Positions 1-6,749 of a DNA stretch of 64,000 bases are shown here, one piece after another (positions within the stretch are counted from its first letter, which is position 1; every line of letters starts with the position of its first letter). Position numbers and translations under genes: made by a program. The DNA is from CAZRQL01 sp964602415 (lineage in GTDB: Bacteria; Bacteroidota; Bacteroidia; Cytophagales; Flammeovirgaceae): assembly GCA_964602415.1 (NCBI GenBank), contig CAZRQL010000016.1, forward strand, positions 1 to 64,000. Reading direction: 5' to 3'. A model generated the notes under the pieces. That model worked only from the letters and a program-made list of their open reading frames with translations. It made no database searches and was not told the DNA's origin.

Positions 1-104
1 TTTTGTACCGCTTTTAATGGCCATGAAAGACGGTTTCCCTTCCGACCCAAGGGGGCGTATGCGAAAAGCCTTACGAGTAGCATTAATTTTTAAAACAAAA
101 ATCA
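1..104 (+). promoter_or_regulatory. Type-1 cassette leader, copy L0 (left-truncated by window edge)
   Basis: This is the 3' part of a leader repeated upstream of the lipoprotein genes at 1276, 2738 and 4169 and the small exported gene at 14263. It contains the shared short inverted repeat CCCTT...AAGGG (around 48-64), a possible CGTA...TACG stem, and the A-rich tract just before the ATG at 105. The promoter-like TATTTTTG seen in full copies falls outside the window. Function as a 5' untranslated leader is inferred. Confidence 0.6.
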
Positions 105-638
105 ATGAAAATCAAAAAAATGACGGCCTTTGCTGCCGCTTGTGTAGTTCTTTTGTTTGGTGTGTGGGCTTGCAGCGAGTATAAGGGGAGGGAGGTAGCT
201 CCTTCTCCTAAAAATGATGTTCGCGTTCAGCCGGTCAGTTCAAGCCATGTCCCGATTGCATCGCTTTCTGATTTTGACGCTCTTGTTTCCAGTGGAACAA
301 CTGTGCTTAGTATTTTGAGTCAGTCATCATTGGATTCTCTTAGAAATTCACTTGCATTTAACAGCCAAGGTTTCCTTGCATCTTATTCCTACAAAGAGAT
401 TAACGAAGAATTTACTGATAATCAGCTTCTCTCTTTTTACAGCCTTTTTGGAATGACATTAAGCAATCAAGAATTGGCAGATGCTAGAGTTGCATTTGCT
501 GCTACTACTTCGTCGTCGTTCTCGTTTACTGACAAAGATGGAAGCGGAAAAACATCTAGCACTTTTTTTCGTTGCAAGTTTCCTGACTGCACTCTTGCTC
601 CTACAAAAGTTTGTATTTATGCAAATTGTAAACTTTAA
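105..638 (+). CDS. Variable cassette lipoprotein (type 1) with four-Cys tail
   Basis: A 177-aa exported lipoprotein of no family I recognise. Residues 1-23 are a Lys-rich then hydrophobic signal ending in VWAC, with Cys23 as the predicted lipidated residue followed by Ser-Glu. This signal is nearly identical in the genes at 1276, 2738 and 4169. The mature part (about 45-140) resembles that of the 4169 gene: both have a 'TVLS.LSQS' segment and a later 'LFG' segment. The C-terminus holds Cys157, 162, 170 and 175, so it ends in CX7CX4C, the same spacing as the 4169 protein. The start is fixed by conservation of the leader and signal peptide. A strong hairpin and a thioredoxin-like gene follow. 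A role as a disulfide-bonded exported effector or surface protein is inferred. Confidence 0.75.
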   Translation: MKIKKMTAFAAACVVLLFGVWACSEYKGREVAPSPKNDVRVQPVSSSHVPIASLSDFDALVSSGTTVLSILSQSSLDSLRNSLAFNSQGFLASYSYKEINEEFTDNQLLSFYSLFGMTLSNQELADARVAFAATTSSSFSFTDKDGSGKTSSTFFRCKFPDCTLAPTKVCIYANCKL

Positions 639-659
639 AAGTTAAATTAGAATTTTTAG

Positions 660-694
660 TCAAGATTTATGCAGTATAATTGCATAAATCTTGA
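660..694 (+). terminator. Intercistronic terminator-like hairpin
   Basis: A perfect 14-bp stem (660-673 with 681-694, 7-nt loop) is followed by a T-rich tract. It lies between the lipoprotein gene ending at 638 and the thioredoxin-like gene at 716. It could terminate, or partly attenuate, transcription into the second gene. Confidence 0.7.
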
Positions 695-715
695 TTTTAA
701 TTTATTTAAAACGGT

Positions 716-1084
716 ATGAATTTAAAAATGAACTTATTGATTATCTTTTTTATTTCATTTTCATTTGTTGTTTTGGGACAAATTTCCTCGAAAGCCAAAC
801 TAATTTTTTATTGTAGTAGTGGCTGTAAGGGGTGTCATTTGGCCAAAGACAGCCTTTTTGAAGACGAAGACATCAAACAAAAATTAGCTTGTTTTGAAGT
901 CAAAAATATTAAAGTATCTCCCTTCAAAGCAATTTATCTATATCTATTTAAAGGTATAGATAGAGTTCCATCATTTGTTATAAAATATAAGATGTCTGAT
1001 GGGAAAAGAGTAAACAAAAGGCAATTGGGGTTTATTCCCAAAGATAAATTCTTAGATTTCTTAACTCTTGACGGGAAATACTGA
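716..1084 (+). CDS. Small exported thioredoxin-fold protein (CKGC)
   Basis: A 122-aa protein with a hydrophobic N-terminal signal (about residues 5-21, possible cleavage near GQ) followed by a compact thioredoxin-like fold. Cys37-Lys-Gly-Cys40 sits after a beta strand, with an extra Cys33. A Val-Pro-Ser at 84-86 is a good candidate for the cis-proline loop opposite the CxxC. It probably acts in the periplasm as a disulfide oxidant or reductant, and its position behind a four-Cys lipoprotein suggests that protein as a substrate; this is inference. ATG 716 was kept; ATG 728 is an alternative. The domain is shorter than classical TlpA/ResA proteins. Confidence 0.65.
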   Translation: MNLKMNLLIIFFISFSFVVLGQISSKAKLIFYCSSGCKGCHLAKDSLFEDEDIKQKLACFEVKNIKVSPFKAIYLYLFKGIDRVPSFVIKYKMSDGKRVNKRQLGFIPKDKFLDFLTLDGKY

Positions 1085-1096
1085 CAAAAAATGCTT

Positions 1097-1365
1097 GATT
1101 ACCAGTGTACTAACTATCTTTAACAAATAAAAGGTGAAAAATTCACAAAAAATTCATATTGTATTTTTGATTTTTGTATCGCTTTTAATGGCCATGAAAG
1201 ACGGTTTCCCTTCCGAACCCAAGGGGTGTATGCGAAAAGACTTGCGAGCAGCATTAATTTTTAAAACAAAAATCAATGAAAATCAAAAAAATTACGGCCT
1301 TTGTCGTTGCTTGTGTAGTTCTTTTTTTTGGTGTGTGGGCTTGCAGCGATTATGCTGCTCAAAAG
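1097..1365 (+). repeat. Type-1 cassette leader and signal-peptide repeat, copy L1
   Basis: Direct repeat related to 2562-2857, 3990-4288, 14054-14266 and 1-190. It runs from an 'AACAAATAAAAGG' box through a possible -7 element (TATTTTTG near 1164), the CCCTT/AAGGG inverted repeat and the start codon at 1276, then into the signal-peptide codons. This copy differs from the others at both arms of the small CGTA/TACG stem (TGTA/TGCG) in a way that keeps pairing through G-U pairs. Confidence 0.75.
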
Positions 1366-1815
1366 AAATTCATTCCTAAATCTGATAAATTAATTAGCAA
1401 AAAGGCATCTTATTTTTCTGCTTTAGATTCAGTTAGGGCATGGATTCAAACCTCACAGCAATTTTATTTATCTCATCTTACAACAAATGAGGTTGAAACT
1501 TTTTTAAATAGCATATCAATAGATGATTTGGATAGGGTAAGCACTTTTTATTCTAATGATTTAGTACAGAGCTTATCCACAAATGACTACTATAAATTTG
1601 CGGCCTCAATAGTTGGTGGCGATAGTATTGTTTTTGTGCCAGATGACAATTCTACTCCATTTTCTATAAGTAGTGCGTATGGTGCAGGTTCCAGTGCTGT
1701 CTTTGCAAAGACAGTCCTTTACAACAACAAGAAAAATCACGGCCCCGGATGTAAGCCTAAAGATGGGTGGGTTTGTGTCATAAGATCAGGAGATGATCCT
1801 GTTATTATAGATTAA
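1276..1815 (+). CDS. Variable cassette lipoprotein (type 1) with two-Cys tail
   Basis: A 179-aa lipoprotein with the shared type-1 signal (residues 1-23, VWAC, Cys23 followed by Ser-Asp). The mature region is different from the neighbours: a helical-looking Ser/Thr/Asp-rich segment (about 45-110), then a Ser/Ala/Gly stretch and a tail with Cys159 and Cys167. The start is fixed by the conserved leader. A 12-bp hairpin follows, then a thioredoxin-like lipoprotein gene at 1882, repeating the lipoprotein-hairpin-thioredoxin layout seen at 105-1084. No known family recognised. An exported small protein with one possible disulfide is the most that can be said. Confidence 0.72.
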   Translation: MKIKKITAFVVACVVLFFGVWACSDYAAQKKFIPKSDKLISKKASYFSALDSVRAWIQTSQQFYLSHLTTNEVETFLNSISIDDLDRVSTFYSNDLVQSLSTNDYYKFAASIVGGDSIVFVPDDNSTPFSISSAYGAGSSAVFAKTVLYNNKKNHGPGCKPKDGWVCVIRSGDDPVIID

Positions 1816-1835
1816 TTTTTTTAGTTAAATCAATT

Positions 1836-1870
1836 AAATAGAGTGTAGCTTTAGTTGATACACTCTATTT
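1836..1870 (+). terminator. Intercistronic terminator-like hairpin
   Basis: A perfect 12-bp stem (1836-1847 with 1859-1870, 11-nt loop) lies 21 bp after the lipoprotein stop and just before the ATG at 1882. Its sequence is unrelated to the hairpins at 660-694 and 4727-4761, although it sits at the same place in the cassette. Confidence 0.65.
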
Positions 1871-1881
1871 TAAAAAATATT

Positions 1882-2319
1882 ATGAAACACATTATTTTGT
1901 TTATTTCTTTATTCTACTTTTCGTCGTGCGTCAAAGTCAGTAAGAAAAACACTGTGGCGGAACTCAAAGCCAGTTACATGAATTATGATCGAGATTTTGA
2001 TGATAAGAATGTAGTCGTTATGATTACCAGCCTCACATGTGGTTATTGTGTTTTGAATGTTCCTTTTTTCAATAAATTGAAGGAAACATACAAACAGTAT
2101 GAATTTATAGCATTTTATGAAGATGCAGAAGAAAAAATTTTAAACTCTAAATGGGAAAAATTAAACTGGAAAATTGTACCTAATACTGACAATGGTTACA
2201 CTAAATTTTGGCGTTATGAAATTTATCCTGAGATACAAGTGTATAGAAAAGGTAAATTAACTGCCACAATACAAGGTGTTAATAAGAAAAAAATTATTAA
2301 AGTTTTATCTGCAAATTAA
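1882..2319 (+). CDS. Thioredoxin-like lipoprotein (CGYC)
   Basis: A 145-aa predicted lipoprotein: signal 1-15 with Cys16 in a 'FSSC' lipobox, then a thioredoxin-like domain. Cys53-Gly-Tyr-Cys56 follows the strand 'VVVMITS', and Tyr-Pro at 115-116 before a 'V..KGK' strand is the likely cis-proline loop. This is the layout of membrane-anchored periplasmic thioredoxins. An in-frame ATG at 1855 lies inside the preceding hairpin, so ATG 1882, which gives a clean lipoprotein signal, is preferred. Its neighbour is the two-Cys lipoprotein at 1276, a plausible redox client. Substrate and direction of electron flow are unknown. Confidence 0.68.
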   Translation: MKHIILFISLFYFSSCVKVSKKNTVAELKASYMNYDRDFDDKNVVVMITSLTCGYCVLNVPFFNKLKETYKQYEFIAFYEDAEEKILNSKWEKLNWKIVPNTDNGYTKFWRYEIYPEIQVYRKGKLTATIQGVNKKKIIKVLSAN

Positions 2320-2522
2320 GTTTTAGAACTATATATGCTGAAAAGAACTTATAGATCAAAGTTTAAATAGGCCAATGAAATCACTTTCTTTTAACAAACA
2401 AAAATAAATTAGCTAATGCGATTCTTTATTAATTCAATGGGTATAACATGTTAATAGAAATACTATTTGATGAGGGACATGACTCCTTCTTGATGGCATG
2501 CAATCCATCATTTTGGGCAATT

Positions 2523-2543
2523 CCCACAGGTTTAACCTGTGGG
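2523..2543. repeat. Perfect 10-bp inverted repeat (REP-like hairpin)
   Basis: Two 10-bp arms (CCCACAGGTT and AACCTGTGGG) surround a single T. It lies in the 2320-2737 gap, about 200 bp after a gene end, with no T-run, so it looks more like a palindromic element than a standard terminator. The rest of the gap before 2562 shows nothing recognisable. Confidence 0.55.
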
Positions 2544-2561
2544 CATGTTTAAAAACTTGTT

Positions 2562-2857
2562 TATCAGCATATTAACCATCATTAACAAATAAAAGGTGCA
2601 AAATTCACAAAAAATTCATATTGTATTTTTGATTTTTGTACCGCTTTTAATGGCCATGAAAGACGGTTTCCCTTCCGACCCAAGGGGGCGTATGCAAAAA
2701 GCCTTACGGGTAGCATTAATTTTTAAAACAAAAATCAATGAAAATCAAAAAAATTACGGCCTTTGTCGTCGCTTGTGTGGCTCTTATGTTTGGTGTGTGG
2801 GCTTGCAGCGAGTATAAGGGGAGGGAGGCCTTGAAGCCTTCCCTGATGAATCAGAGT
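2562..2857 (+). repeat. Type-1 cassette leader and 5' coding repeat, copy L2
   Basis: From 2581 to 2857 I see no difference from 4012-4288 (277 bp). The repeat includes a possible -7 promoter element (TATTTTTG at 2624-2631), the inverted repeat 2670-2674/2682-2686, the start codon at 2738, the whole signal peptide and the first mature codons. Similarity to L1, L0 and L4 is lower but extends over the same span. This suggests very recent duplication or gene conversion. Confidence 0.85.
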
Positions 2858-3556
2858 AATTTGCCAGTAGTTTACAGTTTACCAATTAATAATGACTCTC
2901 TAATAATCCAAATAGTTATTAGACATAATCAGATTTTGGAAGAAGCAATAGGTAATATTGACTGGAGTTCTACTTTGCTGAATCAAGAATTAAATAGCTA
3001 CTTTTTGAACTATACTGATTCATCTATTGACTTTTTAATTAACAATAGGAGTGATATACAAGAATCAGTCATTTCAAATCTTGAGATATATCTAAACCAA
3101 AATCTAAATGATAGTGTCTATCAAATGATGATTAATTGCAAATACTTTATTGCCCAAAAACCAAATTATTCAGATTTAGTATCACAGTTTGACCTATATC
3201 GTGAATATTCACGAAATACTTTTAACGGTGGTGATTTAGAAATGGCTTTGGTATTTTTAGAAGTTACAGAAAAATCTGCCTATTTTTGGATGCCGGAGAG
3301 TGCAGGTGGCTCAGGGATTGGGTGGAATTTTATTAATGATTATGCTGAAAATAATAATATACCACTTGCTGATATTAGTGATATTGATTGGGGAGCAATA
3401 GCTTGGGCTGATGGAGCAGGTGCAGTAGGCACTTTATTACGCACTTGGTATTTAGCTGGATGGGGACCCTTGAGTTGGGGCGCAATTGTAGGCGCTATTG
3501 GATGGGGAGCAGCATGGAGTTCAGGTACAGCAGTTCTTGGTCAATTACTACTTTAA
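2738..3556 (+). CDS. Cassette lipoprotein with bacteriocin-like Gly/Trp-rich C-terminus
   Basis: A 272-aa protein with the type-1 lipoprotein signal (Cys23). Residues 24 to about 52 match the 4169 protein closely, then the two are unrelated. Residues 55-190 are a helical Asn/Ser/Asp-rich segment. The last 83 residues start with Gly-Gly-Ser-Gly at 190-193 and continue into a hydrophobic Gly/Ala/Trp-rich tail (about 218-272) with repeated 'WGA' and 'GAxxG' small-x-x-x-small spacing, typical of membrane-inserting class II bacteriocin-like peptides. A 56-aa membrane protein follows 5 bp downstream, placed as an immunity gene would be. No family recognised. The bacteriocin reading is inference from composition and context; a membrane anchor is the alternative. 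Confidence 0.7.
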   Translation: MKIKKITAFVVACVALMFGVWACSEYKGREALKPSLMNQSNLPVVYSLPINNDSLIIQIVIRHNQILEEAIGNIDWSSTLLNQELNSYFLNYTDSSIDFLINNRSDIQESVISNLEIYLNQNLNDSVYQMMINCKYFIAQKPNYSDLVSQFDLYREYSRNTFNGGDLEMALVFLEVTEKSAYFWMPESAGGSGIGWNFINDYAENNNIPLADISDIDWGAIAWADGAGAVGTLLRTWYLAGWGPLSWGAIVGAIGWGAAWSSGTAVLGQLLL

Positions 3557-3561
3557 TTACG

Positions 3562-3732
3562 ATGATAAATAAAGAATTCAAAAAAAGTTTAATGGTTTTT
3601 CTACCAACTGGGGCAATCATTTCTTACATTTTGTATAATGGAAATAATTTATTTTCTGCAGTACTTTTGGGATATGTGGGTGCATTAAGTATATTTTTTG
3701 TTCCGACTTTATTCAAAAGTGTAAAGAAGTAG
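3562..3732 (+). CDS. Small two-helix membrane protein, putative immunity protein
   Basis: A 56-aa protein starting at ATG 3562, 5 bp after the stop of the bacteriocin-like lipoprotein gene. Residues 1-9 are Lys-rich. Two hydrophobic helices cover about 10-26 and 31-50, and the end is basic (KSVKK). Longer in-frame starts exist inside the upstream gene but would add an uncharacteristic non-hydrophobic extension, so ATG 3562 is preferred. Size, topology and tight coupling match immunity proteins of class II bacteriocins; a terminator follows at 3797. No sequence family recognised, so the immunity role is inference. Confidence 0.6.
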   Translation: MINKEFKKSLMVFLPTGAIISYILYNGNNLFSAVLLGYVGALSIFFVPTLFKSVKK

Positions 3733-3796
3733 ATTTGACTATAGATATACTCGTCAAGTAATCTGCTTCATATCTTATTTTGAGTTTGCTGTAAAG

Positions 3797-3833
3797 TCTT
3801 ATTTTCTATGAAAATAGAAGATAAGATTTTTTT
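3797..3833 (+). terminator. Rho-independent terminator
   Basis: A 13-bp stem (3797-3809 with 3814-3826, one G-U pair, 4-nt loop) is followed directly by seven T. It closes the lipoprotein/immunity-like pair. The remaining bases up to the L3 leader at 3990 hold nothing recognisable. Confidence 0.8.
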
Positions 3834-3989
3834 CAAAAAATATGTACCATTTAGAATGTAAAAATACTTATAAGGCCTATTCAGGAACAATATTCAGTTG
3901 TAACGCTACGATAGGGTTAATTTATTTAAACTGTGAACTTTTTAGGGCGCGTCAAAACTTAAATCTGTAGTGATGGTTACAAAAAACCT

Positions 3990-4288
3990 GTTTATCAACA
4001 CATTAACTATCATTAACAAATAAAAGGTGCAAAATTCACAAAAAATTCATATTGTATTTTTGATTTTTGTACCGCTTTTAATGGCCATGAAAGACGGTTT
4101 CCCTTCCGACCCAAGGGGGCGTATGCAAAAAGCCTTACGGGTAGCATTAATTTTTAAAACAAAAATCAATGAAAATCAAAAAAATTACGGCCTTTGTCGT
4201 CGCTTGTGTGGCTCTTATGTTTGGTGTGTGGGCTTGCAGCGAGTATAAGGGGAGGGAGGCCTTGAAGCCTTCCCTGATGAATCAGAGT
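3990..4288 (+). repeat. Type-1 cassette leader and 5' coding repeat, copy L3
   Basis: Offset by 1431 bp from L2. From 4012 to 4288 I see no difference from L2; upstream of 4012 the similarity is weaker. It includes the possible -7 element near 4055-4062, the short inverted repeat, the ATG at 4169 and the signal peptide. Downstream genes differ completely after about codon 52. Confidence 0.85.
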
Positions 4289-4714
4289 GATTTGCCAGTA
4301 GCTTACACTCTACCCATTAATAGTACTACTGAATTTCATGCTGTTGTTGCTGCCGGCAATACCGTTTTAAGTCTTTTATCTCAATCCGATATTCAAATGA
4401 TTTCAGACAGCACGGAGTACACTTTGGATGGAGAAGCTCGCTCGTTGCTATTTGCACCAGTTTTAGATAAACTTACAAATGCACAAATGGTTGAGTATTT
4501 TGCTCTTTTCGGTTATTACTCGGTTTCAGAAGAAAATATACAGTCAGTGCGTGTTGGACAGGCAACTTCGATTGATTTTATATCGGTTGATTTAAGGCCG
4601 GACAGAACTTATCCTTTTTTTGTTTGTAAACCTCAACCTGGTTCGCCTTCAGGACATGCTTGTCGTATTGTCTCACTTTTCACTTGTACTCCTATGTATT
4701 GTGAAAAACCCTAA
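4169..4714 (+). CDS. Variable cassette lipoprotein (type 1) with four-Cys tail
   Basis: A 181-aa lipoprotein with the type-1 signal (Cys23). Its first 50 residues match the 2738 protein, but its body (about 53-140) is instead related to the 105 protein: 'TVLSLLSQS' and 'YFALFG' segments occur in the same order. The C-terminal Cys residues are 153, 165, 173 and 178, ending CX7CX4C like the 105 protein. It is thus a chimera of two cassette neighbours in similarity terms. A terminator-like hairpin and a two-domain thioredoxin-like gene follow. Function unknown; a disulfide-stabilised exported protein is likely. Confidence 0.75.
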   Translation: MKIKKITAFVVACVALMFGVWACSEYKGREALKPSLMNQSDLPVAYTLPINSTTEFHAVVAAGNTVLSLLSQSDIQMISDSTEYTLDGEARSLLFAPVLDKLTNAQMVEYFALFGYYSVSEENIQSVRVGQATSIDFISVDLRPDRTYPFFVCKPQPGSPSGHACRIVSLFTCTPMYCEKP

Positions 4715-4726
4715 TTTTAGTACCCC

Positions 4727-4761
4727 TAATCAACCAAGCATTCAGTATGTTTGGTTGATTA
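4727..4761 (+). terminator. Intercistronic terminator-like hairpin
   Basis: A perfect 11-bp stem (4727-4737 with 4751-4761, 13-nt loop) is followed by a T-rich stretch, 13 bp after the lipoprotein stop and 34 bp before the thioredoxin-like start at 4795. It is the third such hairpin at this point of a cassette. Confidence 0.65.
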
Positions 4762-4794
4762 TTTCTATTCTTAAATTCCTTTACAAAAATATCT

Positions 4795-5727
4795 ATGTTT
4801 CTTAACCTTTTTAAGAAGTTGTTATTCATTAAATCATTATCTTTGATTGTTCTTCTAACTTCAATCTCACCCTTCGTGTATGCTCAAGATACTTTACAAT
4901 ATAAATTATTTACAAAAGAAGATTTTAGCTTAGAATTAGATAGTATTAAACGGCTTCACATATTTTACTTTTTTTCTCAAGCATCACGAAATTGTAAGAA
5001 AAATGAAGAAATACTTTTTAAAGACAAAAAATATATTGAAGTCATAAATAATAATTTTCATTTTTATAAGGTAAGTAACTCGTTTAAGATTCCCGGAACT
5101 TTATTAATAAGTGCTCGGATTTTAAAGCATTTTCTTGGGATACATAAAACACAAGGTTTTTTTATTTTTTGGTTACGCAAAGATGGTAAAATGATGCGAA
5201 TTGGTAAAATAAATGGGTTCAAACTTATTTCAGAACATATTAGACTTTTAAAGGAATCTATCGTAAAAATTGAAAAGATTCCCCTCGATGAACAGTTTTT
5301 ATCAGTTCCTTCAAGGGGAATTAATGAAGAAATTGATTCTCTTGAATATAGTAGTATTGATAGCATTAAAATTATCAATAACCCTATATATAGTAGTTTA
5401 AAAAATTTGAAGTACAATACTAATAAAGATAAATTACTAATATATTTCTCGACAGAATCTTGTTTGCCATGCAAAGAATTTGAATCAGATATGAGAAGAA
5501 AAGACTTTGTAGGAGTATTGAAGGATTTTGAAGTCATTAAATATGATATTTCAAATAAAAATGGTATTAGAGCAATTGATGAGCTAAAAGTTACGGCTTA
5601 TCCTACTTTCATTACGTATAAACCCAAGAAATTAGGTAGTAAAAAATATGTAAAAAAGCGATGGTTCGGCTATGCAAGAAATGATGTATCAAGAAAGTGG
5701 TTTTTAGAAAAAATTAATAAGAAATAG
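4795..5727 (+). CDS. Exported tandem thioredoxin-fold protein (one degenerate, one CLPC)
   Basis: A 310-aa protein with a signal peptide (1-30, cleavage after 'VYA'). The first half (about 50-160) looks like a decayed thioredoxin domain: strand 'LHIFYFFS' is followed by a single Cys67 where a CxxC would be expected. The second half (about 205-310) has strand 'KLLIYFS' then Cys223-Leu-Pro-Cys226 and a 'YPTF' cis-Pro loop at 270. Such two-domain architecture allows one domain to bind client and the other to exchange disulfides. It is the partner of the four-Cys lipoprotein at 4169 by position. The stop overlaps a transposase fragment on the other strand. Confidence 0.66.
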   Translation: MFLNLFKKLLFIKSLSLIVLLTSISPFVYAQDTLQYKLFTKEDFSLELDSIKRLHIFYFFSQASRNCKKNEEILFKDKKYIEVINNNFHFYKVSNSFKIPGTLLISARILKHFLGIHKTQGFFIFWLRKDGKMMRIGKINGFKLISEHIRLLKESIVKIEKIPLDEQFLSVPSRGINEEIDSLEYSSIDSIKIINNPIYSSLKNLKYNTNKDKLLIYFSTESCLPCKEFESDMRRKDFVGVLKDFEVIKYDISNKNGIRAIDELKVTAYPTFITYKPKKLGSKKYVKKRWFGYARNDVSRKWFLEKINKK

Positions 5728-5959
5728 CACCAAGAAAAAGCGTCCCACAAGTGACACTGTGCTGGTGTTCGCATTGGCAACAAATGTCATATCCTATGTT
5801 ATCAAGCCAAAACTTATTATGCCCGCAGGCCACACAACTAAACCCTAATTCATGTTTCTTTTGTCTTAAGTACGCTTGACAAACAAACTCTTCAGCGAAT
5901 TTTGCGTCAAACTCCAACTCGTTGGCCGGAAATGACAAAGTTTTTATGTTCAAATTCAT
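5714..5959 (-). pseudogene. IS1595-like transposase, N-terminal fragment
   Basis: About 81 residues from ATG 5959 resemble the N-terminal zinc ribbon of IS1595/ISXO2-type transposases: CxxC at 42/45 followed by 'GHNKFWL', then C60-x-x-C63 and an 'SVT.GT.F' segment just after. The DDE/N/K catalytic domain is missing and the reading frame stops inside the end of the thioredoxin gene. It is therefore a remnant of an insertion. A 60-bp relic of the same 5' end lies at 13970-14031 on the other side of the array. Confidence 0.7.
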
Positions 5960-6095
5960 GCTGCAAACGTAGCTTGAGAATTCTAAATACACAAATTATT
6001 TAATTAAAGGAGCTTTTCAAATACGATGAGATAAACTTAAAGGTTAACTTATACTGATACAACTCTTCTATAAAAATAAAACTATTATCTCATTT

Positions 6096-6746
6096 TCACT
6101 CAAATTTCTTATGAGTGGAAATATCTTTATACAATTTCGACAGTTTTATCTCCACGCCCACACTCAAAACCAGCGTTTGGTCTAAGTTGTCGTAGATATT
6201 GAGTTTCCATTCAGTTTTACCGGTACGCAAGTATTGTTCGATTTTGGGTTGGTCTTGCCAGATGAGTACGTATTCTTGCAGGCTGTTGAGGCTTAGGTAT
6301 TCTTCTTTTTTTTCGCCTCGGTCTATGGCTTCGGTGCTGGGGGAGATAATCTCAAAAATCGTATGCGGTTCGCTGGTTTCGCTGTAATTATGAGAGACTT
6401 TCGCATCTTGAAGTAAAAGAACACCATCAGGTTTGCGGTTATTGCCATTGCTTAGGATTTTGACTTTTATACACTCAACGTAGAAAGAAAAATTACTTTC
6501 ATCGAGTTGTTCAAAGACTATTTTAGTAAGACTCATTAAGATTTTACTGTGGTTGTACGAAGGCATTTCAATGAATTTAGATTCAAAAAGTGTTGATTGT
6601 TTAAAATCTGGGCTTTTGATGTATTCCAGCAGTTCATTAGGCAAGGGCAAAGCGGCGTGTTTGGCGCGCAGTTGGCCTCTGGCTATCTCAAAGTCTATCT
6701 CGGTGCGCTCTCTGAGCCATTCCAATAAGTCTGAATCGTAAACCAT
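6096..6746 (-). CDS. Uma2-family (DUF820) restriction-like nuclease, copy A
   Basis: A 216-aa protein of the Uma2/DUF820 family, which has a PD-(D/E)xK nuclease fold. Family landmarks are visible: Lys-Pro-Asp at 105-107 (Asp107), Glu132 in 'IFEIISPST', Lys146/147 with Tyr150, and 'LQEYVLIW' at 157-163. Biological roles of the family are poorly known. Residues 1 to about 207 match copies B-E; the tail (KDISTHKKFE) differs from B-D and is similar to copy E. It runs opposite to the cassette genes and sits 3 bp from copy B, forming a tandem pair with a 639-bp period. Confidence 0.8.
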   Translation of the reverse strand: MVYDSDLLEWLRERTEIDFEIARGQLRAKHAALPLPNELLEYIKSPDFKQSTLFESKFIEMPSYNHSKILMSLTKIVFEQLDESNFSFYVECIKVKILSNGNNRKPDGVLLLQDAKVSHNYSETSEPHTIFEIISPSTEAIDRGEKKEEYLSLNSLQEYVLIWQDQPKIEQYLRTGKTEWKLNIYDNLDQTLVLSVGVEIKLSKLYKDISTHKKFE

Positions 6747-6749
6747 AGC

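Noticed and set aside
2596..2817. 73-codon frame in the cassette leader (also 1134-1379 and 4027-4248)
   Set aside because: It overlaps the lipoprotein start in another frame, and the frame is not kept in copy L4. Structured leader RNA explains the conservation better.
3445..3561. N-terminal extension of the immunity-like protein
   Set aside because: The extension lies wholly within the preceding gene and would be hydrophilic and Ser/Arg-rich; ATG 3562 gives a sensible two-helix protein.
5064..5537. 157-codon frame antisense to the tandem thioredoxin gene
   Set aside because: The plus-strand product has a signal peptide, CxxC and cis-Pro; the minus-strand frame has no recognisable features.
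6199..6387. 62-codon frames antisense to every Uma2 copy (also near 6553, 6838, 7192, 10049, 10403, 10688, 11042, 12378, 12732)
   Set aside because: They are perfect shadows of the Uma2 genes and repeat only because those genes are near-identical; no start-site or composition support.
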